DNA of 64,000 nt from Terriglobia bacterium (lineage in GTDB: Bacteria; Acidobacteriota; Terriglobia; Bryobacterales; Bryobacteraceae), in the NCBI GenBank assembly GCA_020073265.1, contig JAIQFN010000001.1, positions 1 to 64,000 of the forward strand, in the 5' to 3' direction. This document shows, piece after piece, positions 46,144-54,332 of the stretch. Numbering within the stretch: the first letter of the stretch is position 1; every line of letters starts with the position of its first letter. The notes beneath the pieces are model-generated. The model had not been told where the DNA came from. It did not search any database and was given only the letters and a program-made list of their open reading frames with translations. The translations under genes were made by a program, and so were the position numbers.

Positions 46144-47243
46144 AACGAATCACGCTACGCCAGATCAAGATGCCGCTGGTGCATTTCTTTGAGACCAGTT
46201 TCAGCCGAACCACCGAGCGACACATGGTTCTGGTGGAGGTTGTTGGCGGGGAGCTGTCCGGGTGGGGCGAAGTCACGGCGGGCGAGAATCCGTTTTACAA
46301 CGAGGAGTGGACCGAATCGGCGTGGCTGATTCTGCGCGACTATGTCGCGCCGCGGGTATTGAAGCATCGCTTCGAGAGCGCCGCCGAGGTGGGAGCGCGG
46401 ACGGCGCACATCCGCGGGCACAACATGGCGCGCGGCGGGCTCGAGGTCGCGGTCTGGGATCTGGAAGCGCGCATGCTCGGCCGGCCGCTCTACCAGCACA
46501 TCGGCGGCGGCGCGCGTCGCGAAATTCCGTGCGGCGTTTCCATCGGGATTCAGGACTCGGTGGAGCAGCTTCTCCAAAAGATCGAGACCGAACTCGCGGC
46601 CGGCTACCAGCGCATCAAGATGAAAATCAAACCCGGCTGGGATGTCGAAGTGGTCGCGCAGGTCCGGCGGCGGTTTCCCGACATCCGTCTCATGGCCGAC
46701 GCCAACTCGGCATATACTCTCGACGACGCGCCGCGGCTCAAATGCCTGGACGAGTTCAACCTGATGATGATCGAGCAGCCGCTGGCGCACGACGAGATCA
46801 TCGACCATGCCAAGCTGCAGGCGCAGCTCAAGACGCCGATCTGTCTTGATGAATGCATCCGGTCGGCGCACCAGGCCGAGCAGGCGCTCGCCATGGACGC
46901 GGGGCGCATCATCAACATCAAGCTGGGCCGCGTGGGCGGATTCGCCGAGGCCAGGCGCGTCCACGACGTAGCCCAGCGCGCCGGAATTCCGGTGTGGTGC
47001 GGCGGCATGCTCGAAGCCGGAATCGGACGGGCGCACAACATCGCGCTGGCGACGCTTCCGAATTTCGTGCTGCCTGGCGACGTGTCAGCCAGCAAGCGCT
47101 ATTGGGCGCGCGACATCATCCGGCCGCCGGTGGAAACCACGACGCATGGTACCATTGCGGTACGCGATGAGCGGGGGTTCGGCTACGGCCTGGATCTGGA
47201 TTTCCTCGATTCCATAACGGTCCGCCGGGAAGTTATTTCGTAA
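46128..47243 (+). CDS. Enolase-superfamily o-succinylbenzoate synthase / N-succinylamino-acid racemase
   Basis: A 371-residue member of the OSBS/NSAR group. The capping domain (1-130) is followed by the barrel with the acid/base and metal residues in place: KMK (Lys164, Lys166), metal ligands Asp191 (MADANS), Glu216 (MIEQPL) and Asp241 (CLDE), and Lys265 (NIKLGR). The spacing closely follows that of the Amycolatopsis enzyme. OSBS serves menaquinone synthesis; NSAR racemises N-succinyl amino acids. No men genes lie nearby, while a GNAT gene overlaps upstream, so NSAR is favoured. ATG 46128 chosen at the start of homology. Confidence 0.88.
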   Translation: MGIQLERITLRQIKMPLVHFFETSFSRTTERHMVLVEVVGGELSGWGEVTAGENPFYNEEWTESAWLILRDYVAPRVLKHRFESAAEVGARTAHIRGHNMARGGLEVAVWDLEARMLGRPLYQHIGGGARREIPCGVSIGIQDSVEQLLQKIETELAAGYQRIKMKIKPGWDVEVVAQVRRRFPDIRLMADANSAYTLDDAPRLKCLDEFNLMMIEQPLAHDEIIDHAKLQAQLKTPICLDECIRSAHQAEQALAMDAGRIINIKLGRVGGFAEARRVHDVAQRAGIPVWCGGMLEAGIGRAHNIALATLPNFVLPGDVSASKRYWARDIIRPPVETTTHGTIAVRDERGFGYGLDLDFLDSITVRREVIS

Positions 47244-47272
47244 CATCATCGTTCACTGGGAGCTGGCTCGAA

Positions 47273-48555
47273 GTGTCCGACTTCGTCGACCTGTTGAAGC
47301 ACAATCGCAACTATCGCTACACCTGGAGCGGCCAGGTGGTGAGCGAGATCGGCGACCATTTCAACAACATCGCCGTCTTCAGCCTGGCGCTCGCGACCAC
47401 GCATTCAGGCCTGGTGGTCACCGGCGTGATGCTGTCGCGCGCGATTCCGGCCGTCATGGCGGGACCGCTGGCCGGCGTGGTGCTCGACCGTCTGGACCGC
47501 AAGCGCATCATGATCGCGAGCGACCTGATCCGAACCGTGGTGGCGCTCGGGTTCATTCTCGCGATTTCGCGCAAGGACACCTGGCTGCTGTACGCACTGA
47601 GCGCGCTGCTGATGTTCGCGTCGCCGTTCTTCACCAGCGGTCGCTCGGCGATTTTGCCAACCATCGCCAGCCAGAAGGAACTGCACACGGCCAATTCGCT
47701 GACGCAGACCACGCAGTGGACCACACTCACCATCGGCGCCTTCCTGGGCGGCGCCAGCGTGACACAGTTCGGATATGAATGGGCGTTCGTCTTCAATGCG
47801 CTGTCTTTTTTCTTTTCGGCGTTGTGCATTTCGCGCTTGCACGTCCCTGGCGGCAGCTTCCGGGCCGAGCGCCGCGACTTGACGGAGACCGAGGTGGTGC
47901 GGCCGTGGCACGAGTATATCGAGGGCCTCCGCTACATGCGCGCGTCGCCATTGATTCTAGGCATCGGGCTGCTCTCGGTCGGATGGGCCTCCGGTGGCGG
48001 CGCGGCGCAGATTCTTTTCAGCCTGTTCGGCGAGCTGGTACTGCCGGCATCGGTTATCTGTGGGCGTCGGCGGGCGTGGGGCTGCTGATCGGCGGCGCGT
48101 TCGCGCACTGGCTCGGCAAGCGGATCTCGTTCCAGGGCTACAAGCGCACGATCTCGATCTGCTACGCGATTCACGGCGGATCCTACGTCGTCTTCAGCCA
48201 GATGCCATACTTTTCTCTGGCGGTATTGTTCCTGGCGCTGTCGCGGGCCGCCATCGCGGTCAGCTCGGTGCTGAATATTTCGCAGTTGCTGCGCCACGTG
48301 TCGAACGAGTTTCGCGGGCGCGTGTTTGCGACCAATGAAACGCTATCCTGGTCGACGATGATGCTGTCGATGATGGGCGCCGGGATCGCATCGCAATCCT
48401 GGAGCCCCAGAGCCATCGGAGCGGTGTCGGGTTTGCTGAGTTCGAGCACGGCCATCTTTTGGTTTTGGGCGAATTGGACCGGGCGGCTGCCGGAGCCGGC
48501 GCGGGCCGGCATCGAACCCGAGGAGGTGGAAGTGCACGGAGACCCGGTTGTTTAA
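47273..48555 (+). pseudogene. Frameshifted MFS transporter gene
   Basis: The first reading frame (GTG 47273, to about 48043) encodes MFS helices 1 to about 7: SEIGDHFNNIAVFSLAL, VLDRLDRKRIMIASDLIRT and RSAILPTIASQKELHTANS. It then runs to a stop at 48088 with unrelated text. The homologous sequence continues in another frame from about 48043 (AGIGYLWASAGVGLLIGGAFA...), through further helices, to the stop at 48555. The switch lies within 48035-48045 (FGELV to AGIGY). It is either a true small deletion or a sequencing indel. It belongs to the MFS_3 exporter-like group and follows the NSAR gene by 29 bp. Confidence 0.82.
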
Positions 48556-48557
48556 TC

Positions 48558-48603
48558 GTGGCGCACGCACTCGTGCGTGCCGCGTTCACACTCCTGTGAA
48601 CGC
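48558..48603 (+). repeat. Double-hairpin REP-like element, copy 5 (perfect)
   Basis: GTGGC, GCACGCA, loop CTCG, TGCGTGC, C, GCGTTCACA, loop CTCC, TGTGAACGC. Both stems are perfect; the two loops carry the reverse assignment (CTCG, CTCC) from copy 3 (CTCC, CTCG). It begins two bases after the stop of the MFS gene, just as copy 3 follows its gene by one base. Confidence 0.9.
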
Positions 48604-48665
48604 CGCCCCGCGAGGCGACGAACCCGAGCGGCGAGAGTGCCCGCGTCACAGAGCGAAGTGAATCG

Positions 48666-49379
48666 ATGGAAGACGCACGAACAGTTCTGGTCACCGGCGC
48701 GGCCAAACGAATCGGCCGCGGGATCGCGCTGCGCCTGTTTCAGGCTGGATATCGGGTCGCCATCCACTACGCAACTTCGGAGCGAGAAGCTCGCGAGACC
48801 GCCGAGCAGTGCGGCTCGGCGCCGCTGTTTCGAGCGAACCTGGAAAGCGTCGACGAAATCCGCGCGATGTTTCGCGAGGTCGAGGCCAGCGCTGGCCCAC
48901 TGTACGGGCTGGTGAACAATGCCGCCCGCTTCACGCGGCGAGATCCGCTCACGATGACGGAAGCCGATTGGGATTTCATCCATTCCGTGAATCTGAAGGC
49001 CACCTTCTTCTGCTGCCAGCAAGGCGCGCTGCTCATGAAGAAGACCGGCGCGGGACGGATCGTCAACATCAGCTCGCTGGGCGGCATCCGGCCCTGGGCC
49101 GACCATGCGCACTACTGTTCTTCGAAGGCTGGAGTGATCATGCTGACCAAAGCGCTGGCCAAGGCGTTCGCGCCCGAGATTTCGGTGAACTCGGTGGCGC
49201 CGGGCGTGATTCTCTCTTCTCCCGACGAGCCGCGGGTTCAGGACATGATCGCGGCGACTCCGGCCAGGCGGCGGGGGACGGTGGAGGAAGTGGCCGACGC
49301 AGTGCTGTATTTCCTGAACGCATCGAACTTCGTGACCGGCCAGGTGCTGGCGGTCGACGGCGGGCTGAGCCAGCGCTAA
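48666..49379 (+). CDS. Short-chain dehydrogenase/reductase
   Basis: A 237-residue NAD(P)-binding SDR. The cofactor motif TGAAKRIGRGIALRLF (10-25) with a downstream basic/aromatic stretch (HYATSEREA) suits NADP. NNAA (about 82-85), the catalytic Ser in NISSLGG, and YCSSKAG (Tyr-xxx-Lys) follow, ending with VTGQVLAVDGGLS. The GAAKRIGR start resembles pteridine reductase/FolM and FabG-type enzymes; the substrate is not decided. It is separated from upstream genes by copy 5 of the repeat, and followed by tRNA-Ser 54 bp later. Confidence 0.9.
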   Translation: MEDARTVLVTGAAKRIGRGIALRLFQAGYRVAIHYATSEREARETAEQCGSAPLFRANLESVDEIRAMFREVEASAGPLYGLVNNAARFTRRDPLTMTEADWDFIHSVNLKATFFCCQQGALLMKKTGAGRIVNISSLGGIRPWADHAHYCSSKAGVIMLTKALAKAFAPEISVNSVAPGVILSSPDEPRVQDMIAATPARRRGTVEEVADAVLYFLNASNFVTGQVLAVDGGLSQR

Positions 49380-49433
49380 TCGCCGCGCGCCGGCGATTGC
49401 GGTCGGGCGAGAATCACGCTAGCTTAGAAGTAC

Positions 49434-49523
49434 GGTGAGGTGCGAGAGTGGTTGAATCGGGCGGTCTCGAAAACCGTTGAACCTTTGCGGGTTCCGTGGG
49501 TTCGAATCCCACCCTCACCGCCA
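49434..49523 (+). tRNA. tRNA-Ser (anticodon CGA)
   Basis: A 90-nt class II tRNA. Acceptor arms GGTGAGG (49434-49440) and CCTCACC (49513-49519) pair fully, discriminator G, and an encoded CCA (49521-49523). The anticodon stem-loop is GCGGT, CTCGAAA, ACCGT (49461-49477), so the anticodon CGA (49468-49470) reads UCG. The long variable arm (TTGAACCTTTGCGGGTTCC) and the T arm GTGGG TTCGAAT CCCAC are present. Closest serine identity is set by the variable arm. Confidence 0.96.
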
Positions 49524-49583
49524 CATTGCGCTCGATACTCAGCGCCGGTGGTCCTCAGCGATCCCGGACAGCACGACCGGCCG

Positions 49584-49850
49584 TCAGTCGGGGAACTCGG
49601 CGACGATGGAGATATTCCCACCCATCGCCCTGACGGTTTTCCGAAGCGTGGAAAGTAGGAGATCACTGCGTTTCTCAAGTCGCGAAACGCTGTCCTGAGT
49701 GATTCCAAGCGCCTTGGCTACGCGGACCTGGGTGAGCTTTCACGCGCGTCGCAGTTCGGCCAAGGTCATTTCCTCGGCGATCAATTCGGCCGCGCGAGCC
49801 TCAACCTTTTTGCGCTGAGCCGCACACAGCCTCTTGATTCTGTCATTCAC
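49584..49850 (-). pseudogene. XRE/HigA-type transcriptional regulator broken by an in-frame TGA
   Basis: On the minus strand an 88-codon frame from GTG 49850 gives a helical N-terminus (NDRIKRLCAAQRKKVEARAAEL), then MTLAELRRA, TGA (49742-49740, codon 37), KLTQVRVAKALGITQDSVSRLEKR, and LLLSTLRKTVRAMGGNISIVAEFPD. The text is a HigA-like HTH protein: LAELRRAR-x-LTQ is the family pattern, so the TGA most likely replaces CGA (Arg) by one transition. The stop falls just before the helix-turn-helix. Translation could restart at no good site after it. No HigB toxin gene is adjacent. Confidence 0.75.
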
Positions 49851-49882
49851 AATTCACAGCCATGGTTAGTTCACGCTTCACT

Positions 49883-49902
49883 ATATGTCATGCAATACAT
49901 AT
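49883..49902. promoter_or_regulatory. AT-rich inverted repeat upstream of the broken regulator
   Basis: ATATGT, 8 bases, ACATAT (49883-49902) lies 33 bases before the GTG of the XRE frame, in an AT-rich patch unlike the surrounding DNA. A minus-strand TATAGT (49886-49881) overlaps one arm. It resembles an autoregulatory operator of an XRE repressor. Inference from position only. Confidence 0.4.
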
Positions 49903-49958
49903 GATTTCAGATCCATTCTAGCTGACCGGCGTAGCGTGCAAATCAAGGATGCCACATA

Positions 49959-51155
49959 TTATGTTCTGCTCTCGCGCGGAATCTCCCCCAGCGCCCGCAG
50001 CAGCGGCGCAATGCTGAGACCCTGGACAAAAATCGAAAAGGCCACGACCGCGAAACTCACGGAGACGATTTCTTCCGCCCGCGGCACTCCCTCCGGAAGA
50101 CCGAGCACCAGCGCCAGCGCCAGCGCGCCCCGCAACCCTCCCCAGAACAAAACATGCTGATGCTGTTTCGTCACGCGTAACGAGGATCGCGCGAAAAGCT
50201 GACAGATCGGGTAGATGGCCGCGGCTCGTCCGAGTATTACCAGCAGTGCCGCCACAGCCGCGGGGAACCACACTGGGCCAAAACGCCGGCTGGCCTCGTG
50301 CATACCGATGAGGAGAAACACGATGGAATTCGCCACGAAAGCCGCGAACTCCCAGAAGGCCTGCAAGGTTTCCCTTCCCCGCTCTGAGATCGGACCGCGA
50401 GTTCTGAGATTTCCCAGAATCAGACCCGCAGTGAGCGTGGCGAGCACTCCGGATACCTGCAAACTGTCTGCCAGAAGGAACGAGCCATATGCAGCGATGG
50501 TGGTACAGGCCGTTTCAACCACGTGGTCGTTGGTGCTGACGATCAAGTACAGCACCAGATGTCCCACCAGCGCTCCGCATAACAGGCCGCCGCCCACCGT
50601 TATCAGCGCGGTCCTGGTCATGGCCAGACCAGTAAGGGAATGTCCGGAAGCCAAAGCGGCGGCGATTCCGAATCCGACCGCCGCCGTTCCATCGTTGAAG
50701 AGACTCTCGGCCTCCACCAGCCGGCGCAGACGCCCCTGGACATTCGCCTCTCGAAAAGTCGCAATCACCGAAACCGGGTCGGTCGCTGCGATCAGAACGC
50801 CGAACACCAGAGCGCTCAGCCATTCCCAGTGCGCGAGGAAATGCATACCCACCGTGGTAATCGCAGCGGACAGCAGCACGCCGGCGGTTGCCAAAACGAC
50901 AATGACCGGCATGTCCCGGCGCAGTTCTTGCCAGCGAAGATAGAAGGCTGCCTCGAAGATGAGCGGCGGAAGGAGTCCTGTAAAGATCAGGTCCTTTGTG
51001 AGGCTGACTTTCGGCGCGAATGGCAGCAGCGCCACAACCATTCCCGCGGCAACCAATCCGACGCTATAAGGCAGCCGCAGTCGTCGCGTGAGGATTGCCA
51101 CCACTGCGGCGATCAGGAGCAGTAGGACCGCGCCTCTTTCAAAGTTCAGTTCCAT
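49959..51155 (-). CDS. CPA1-family Na+/H+ (cation/proton) antiporter
   Basis: A 398-residue membrane protein with about 12 helices exchanging Na+ or K+ for protons. The signature FGVLIAATDPVSVIATFRE (about 116-134) and ESLFNDGTAAVGFGIAAAL (about 148-166) hold the Asp pair region of the ion site (TDP and ND). WGGLRGALALALVLGLPEG near the C-terminus is also typical of NhaP/CPA1 proteins. No cytoplasmic TrkA-C or other regulatory tail. ATG 51155 on the minus strand; no co-oriented close neighbour. Confidence 0.92.
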   Translation of the reverse strand: MELNFERGAVLLLLIAAVVAILTRRLRLPYSVGLVAAGMVVALLPFAPKVSLTKDLIFTGLLPPLIFEAAFYLRWQELRRDMPVIVVLATAGVLLSAAITTVGMHFLAHWEWLSALVFGVLIAATDPVSVIATFREANVQGRLRRLVEAESLFNDGTAAVGFGIAAALASGHSLTGLAMTRTALITVGGGLLCGALVGHLVLYLIVSTNDHVVETACTTIAAYGSFLLADSLQVSGVLATLTAGLILGNLRTRGPISERGRETLQAFWEFAAFVANSIVFLLIGMHEASRRFGPVWFPAAVAALLVILGRAAAIYPICQLFARSSLRVTKQHQHVLFWGGLRGALALALVLGLPEGVPRAEEIVSVSFAVVAFSIFVQGLSIAPLLRALGEIPRESRT

Positions 51156-51281
51156 GGTGACCGGTCCGGCTGGTTCCTACCAATCATAACCAGAGACACG
51201 TCGCCGTCAGTGGAACTGTCGCTTCTGCGGGTCACCGATCAGTTGCGGTCGAACGCGGCCAAGCAGGCGCTTGCGAGTTGA

Positions 51282-51650
51282 TTAGTGCCGATCCCGGCGG
51301 TCGTCGTCGCGATAGTCCCGGCGCCGGTCGTGATCCCAGTGGTGATCGTGGTCCCTTCGGCCACGGTCTCCGTCCCAGTACCCTTCGTAGAACCGCTCGC
51401 CGTCGTGATGCGGCACCACCCAGCGCGCTCCCGCATAGGGCGGACGGGTCCAGTATCCGTCATGCCATTTGTAGCGGTTGCCCACTGCATACCAGTAACC
51501 GTCGATCCAGAGGAATTCTGGGCCGGGGCGTGGCGGCAATACACGAACTACGCGGGGAGGCGGTGGCGGGCCGATTCGAATTCCAATCGATATCTGGGCG
51601 CACAGCGTCCCGGCAGCCAGCAGCAGCAAGCCAAGCAGCATCTTCTTCAT
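51282..51650 (-). CDS. Secreted YXWGXW-like, His/Asp/Arg-rich protein
   Basis: A 122-residue protein with a signal peptide (MKKMLLGLLLLAAGTLCAQ). A Pro-rich segment (IGPPPPPRVVRVLPPRPGPEF) is followed by aromatic repeats (LWIDGYWYAVGNRYKWHDGYW, YEGYWDGD) that are typical of YXWGXW-type secreted proteins, and a tail of Asp, Arg and His (about 95-122) that may bind metal or nucleic acid. ATG 51650 is chosen at the signal peptide; an in-frame start 45 bases upstream adds polar residues. Function unknown. The 212 bp between it and rpsU show no other gene. Confidence 0.7.
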   Translation of the reverse strand: MKKMLLGLLLLAAGTLCAQISIGIRIGPPPPPRVVRVLPPRPGPEFLWIDGYWYAVGNRYKWHDGYWTRPPYAGARWVVPHHDGERFYEGYWDGDRGRRDHDHHWDHDRRRDYRDDDRRDRH

Positions 51651-51862
51651 CTTTGATTTAATCCCCTTCCTCTCGAAGTGAACGGTTGCGATCATTCTAA
51701 CGACTGGAGGACGCCAGCATCGGCGAATCTGTTTCCCTTGATCCGCGCTCGATATTGCCTGACCTGCTGGCGAAAAATACCTGAACCTCGCGGAGCGCCC
51801 AGTCAGGCCAAGCGCTCGCGAACAGGTGAGGTGTGAAATCCCGGAGAACCCAGGCGGGAAAG

Positions 51863-52060
51863 CTACTCGACTTCCTTGTTTCTCTTCTTCCGATTCCGCT
51901 TGCGCGCCAGCGCCTCTTTGGTGCGCTTCTTCTCGCCGGGCTTCAGATAGAACGAGTGACGCTTGATCTCTTTGATGATGTCTTCTTGCTGGACCTTTCT
52001 CTTAAACCGCCGCAGGGCGCTCTCTAAAGTCTCGCCCTCTTGCACGTGAACTTCAGCCAA
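51863..52060 (-). CDS. rpsU: 30S ribosomal protein S21
   Basis: The 65-residue product reads EVHVQEGETLESALRRFKRKVQQEDIIKEIKRHSFYLKPGEKKRTKEALARKRNRKKRNKEVE across its length, the S21 pattern: short acidic start, then a highly basic helical tail. S21 helps in initiation at the 30S platform. The start is TTG at 52060 with AGGAGGTGA 8 bases upstream; an overlapping ATG in another frame gives only four codons. No downstream terminator with a T-tract is seen. Confidence 0.96.
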   Translation of the reverse strand: MAEVHVQEGETLESALRRFKRKVQQEDIIKEIKRHSFYLKPGEKKRTKEALARKRNRKKRNKEVE

Positions 52061-52145
52061 TACGCATCACCTCCTCTACCTGATAAAAAGTCAATCCTCC
52101 AGGCATGTCAGAAACAACCCTGAAAGGCAGGCCAACCGCTCCTAC

Positions 52146-52151
52146 TATGAT
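52146..52151 (+). promoter_or_regulatory. -10-like element before a TTG-start membrane protein gene
   Basis: TATGAT at 52146-52151 ends six bases before the TTG start at 52158. As with the carboxylase gene at 23041, this spacing suits a leaderless transcript starting at or near the TTG. No ribosome site or clear -35 is visible. Confidence 0.35.
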
Positions 52152-52157
52152 AGTTGG

Positions 52158-53609
52158 TTGCTTGAGAGAGGACAACTTCGCCGCACGGCATTCTTCCTCA
52201 CTCTCTTCGCCGTGACGCTGGCTCTGCGCCTGTGCCACTCGCGAATCCTGTGGGCGGACGAGGACTATCACCTCGCCGCTGGAATCCAAACACTGCACGG
52301 CAAGCTGCTGTACCGCGACCTGTGGTACGACAAACCTCCGCTGGCCGCCTGGCTGTACGCGGGCCTCGGCGGACTGTGGGGATGGCCGCTGCGCCTGTTC
52401 GATGCGGTTTATATCATGGCCATTTGCGCCGCCATGTACCGCCTCGCGGGAGAAATATGGGGACAGACGGAACGTTTCCTCGCAGCCGGACTGCTGGGGT
52501 TCTTCCTGAACTTCGACCACGCTTCGGCCGTGATCCCCATAGCGCCGGACCTGTTCATGATGCTGCCGCACATCCTGGCCGTACACTGCGCCTGGCGCCG
52601 TCAAGCACTGCGCGCCGGCCTGTGGAGCGGAATCGCGTTTCTGTTCCATACCAAAGGCGCTTTCGTGTTGGCGATGTGCGCGATTCTCTGCTGGCGCAGT
52701 CTGCCGCTCCTCGTCGCAGGCTTCCTGATTCCGAACAGCGCCGCGCTGGCCGTGCTTGCCGCGGAAGGCGCGCTGACAGAATACGCACGACAGGTTTGGC
52801 AATGGGGCCTCGCCTACGCGCGCAACTCGCCGCTGCCGGATCCGGTGTGGAATGGCTTGCGCCGCACGGCCGACTGGCTCGGTTTCCATGCCGTACTCGT
52901 GATCGGAGCCGCCGTCCTGTGGTGGAAGGATCGAGCGCGCGGCCAGCGCTGGATCGCCGTGTGGTGCCTGCTCTCATTTGCCGGCGTGGCCTTGGGCGGG
53001 CAATTCTTTCCGCGCTACTTCTTCCTATTGCTGCCGCCGTTGGTCCTGGCGGCTTCGCGCGGCCTCGCGCTCCTCATCACCGATCGCCCTCGTCGGTTCG
53101 CCGCCTCGATGTGGACCGCCATCGGCATCACCATGCTGGTCCCGCTGATCCGCTTCGGCCCTCGCTACGTCGTGCTCGCGCAGGATCTCGCCATGCACCG
53201 GCCCCACCGTTGGTCGGACGTAGTGCTCGATCAGGACAGCCAGGCAGCGGCCGCGGAGGTCAACCGGCTCAAGCAGCCCGGCGACACCCTGTTCGTCTGG
53301 GGCTATCGCCCGGACATTTTCGTGTACACGCGGCTCCCGGCGGCATCACGTTTTTGGGACTCGCAGCCGCTTACCGGAGTCCCGGCCGACCGCCACCTGT
53401 TCGACTGGCGCCCGATCCTGCCGGAGTGGGCGGCCCGCAATCGCAGCGCTTTCGCAGCCTCGCATCCCACCTTCGTGGTGGACAGCCTGAGTCTCTCGAA
53501 CCCCCGGCTCGACCTCGAAGGCTATCCCGAACTCCGCGCCTGGCTGAATGGATATCGCGTGGTATCGCGAACCGGCCTCAGTGTGATTTACCGGCTCGCG
53601 GATCAGTAA
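52158..53609 (+). CDS. Multi-pass membrane protein, glycosyltransferase 39/ArnT-like
   Basis: A 483-residue protein with about ten membrane helices. The first loop has the acidic WADEDYHLAAGIQTLHGKLLYRDLWYDKPPLAAWLYAG (about 31-68): the D-E-D near the start and the KPP motif are typical of polyprenyl-phosphate-sugar-using GT-C enzymes of the PMT/ArnT type. The C-terminal third is periplasmic and lacks clear motifs (FVWGYRPDIFVYTRLPA...). It probably adds a sugar to a lipid or protein. TTG 52158 is the only reasonable in-frame start. Confidence 0.8.
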   Translation: MLERGQLRRTAFFLTLFAVTLALRLCHSRILWADEDYHLAAGIQTLHGKLLYRDLWYDKPPLAAWLYAGLGGLWGWPLRLFDAVYIMAICAAMYRLAGEIWGQTERFLAAGLLGFFLNFDHASAVIPIAPDLFMMLPHILAVHCAWRRQALRAGLWSGIAFLFHTKGAFVLAMCAILCWRSLPLLVAGFLIPNSAALAVLAAEGALTEYARQVWQWGLAYARNSPLPDPVWNGLRRTADWLGFHAVLVIGAAVLWWKDRARGQRWIAVWCLLSFAGVALGGQFFPRYFFLLLPPLVLAASRGLALLITDRPRRFAASMWTAIGITMLVPLIRFGPRYVVLAQDLAMHRPHRWSDVVLDQDSQAAAAEVNRLKQPGDTLFVWGYRPDIFVYTRLPAASRFWDSQPLTGVPADRHLFDWRPILPEWAARNRSAFAASHPTFVVDSLSLSNPRLDLEGYPELRAWLNGYRVVSRTGLSVIYRLADQ

Positions 53610-53652
53610 TCAGCTTCCTGGCAGGATGCTAGGATAATGCTAGGGAAAGCCT

Positions 53653-53904
53653 ATGGCTACACTATACGTGGAAAATGTGCCGGATGAAGTCTATCGATCT
53701 CTGCGGTCCCGGGCGAAATCCAATCGCCGGTCGATCGCCGCCGAGACCATCTGCATGCTGGAAAGCGCTTTACCAACGCGCTCGGAACTGCAGCGCCGGG
53801 TGGCTTTCTACCAGCAGATCCAGCGCATCCGCAAACGCCAGCGACGCGGATCGCGGCCCGGTCCGTCAGCCGAAAGCCTCCTGCGCGTGGATCGCCGGCG
53901 GTGA
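53653..53904 (+). CDS. vapB: VapB/FitA-type antitoxin
   Basis: An 83-residue protein: MATLYVENVPDEVYRSLRSRAKSNRRSIAAETICMLESAL over its first 40 residues is a ribbon-helix-helix DNA-binding domain of the FitA/Arc type. The C-terminal part is basic and probably wraps the toxin. The pair is autoregulated in known systems. ATG 53653 has no strong ribosome site (AGGGAAAG upstream). Its TGA overlaps the toxin GTG (53901-53904), so translation is coupled. Confidence 0.85.
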   Translation: MATLYVENVPDEVYRSLRSRAKSNRRSIAAETICMLESALPTRSELQRRVAFYQQIQRIRKRQRRGSRPGPSAESLLRVDRRR

Positions 53905-54332
53905 CGTCCTATGTCCTGGACGCCAGCGTCGCCGCCAAGTGGTTTCTTCCGGCGGATAGCGAACCACTGTCGGCCGAAGCCCTCGGGCTGTTACGCCACT
54001 ATGCCAAAGGCGATGCCAACTTTCTGGTTCCGGACCTGTTCTTCGCGGAGATCGCCGACGTCCTCTGGAAGGCAGAACGCTTCGCTCGCTGCGACGCGGC
54101 CATCGCCGACGCCGCCATCGCCAAGATTATCGGCAGCCGCTTTCCGACCTTTCCATCCGCTACCCTGATCGAACCTGCCGTTCTGTTGGCCCGAGCCTAC
54201 GGCCGCACTGTGTGCGATTGCATTTACGTTGCGTTGGCAATTCAGACTAAAACGCACTTCATCACCGCCGACGAGAAGCTGGCCAATTCACTGACCCGCC
54301 GGCTGCCGGTGATCTGGCTGGGCGCTCTGTAG
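53901..54332 (+). CDS. vapC: PIN-domain toxin VapC
   Basis: A 143-residue PIN-domain ribonuclease. The acidic active site is intact: YVLDASVAAKWF (Asp7), FFAEIADVLWK (Glu50), VCDCIYVALA (Asp106) and ITADEKLAN (Asp124). VapC toxins cut tRNA or rRNA when the antitoxin is lost. It starts at GTG 53901 inside the antitoxin stop. The last 45 bases overlap the convergent hypothetical gene at 54288. Confidence 0.9.
   Translation: MTSYVLDASVAAKWFLPADSEPLSAEALGLLRHYAKGDANFLVPDLFFAEIADVLWKAERFARCDAAIADAAIAKIIGSRFPTFPSATLIEPAVLLARAYGRTVCDCIYVALAIQTKTHFITADEKLANSLTRRLPVIWLGAL

Noticed and set aside
49740-49742. TGA in the XRE gene as a second selenocysteine codon
   Set aside because: The residue is normally Arg before a helix-turn-helix, no SECIS-like hairpin follows, and no XRE protein uses Sec; a CGA to TGA transition is simpler.
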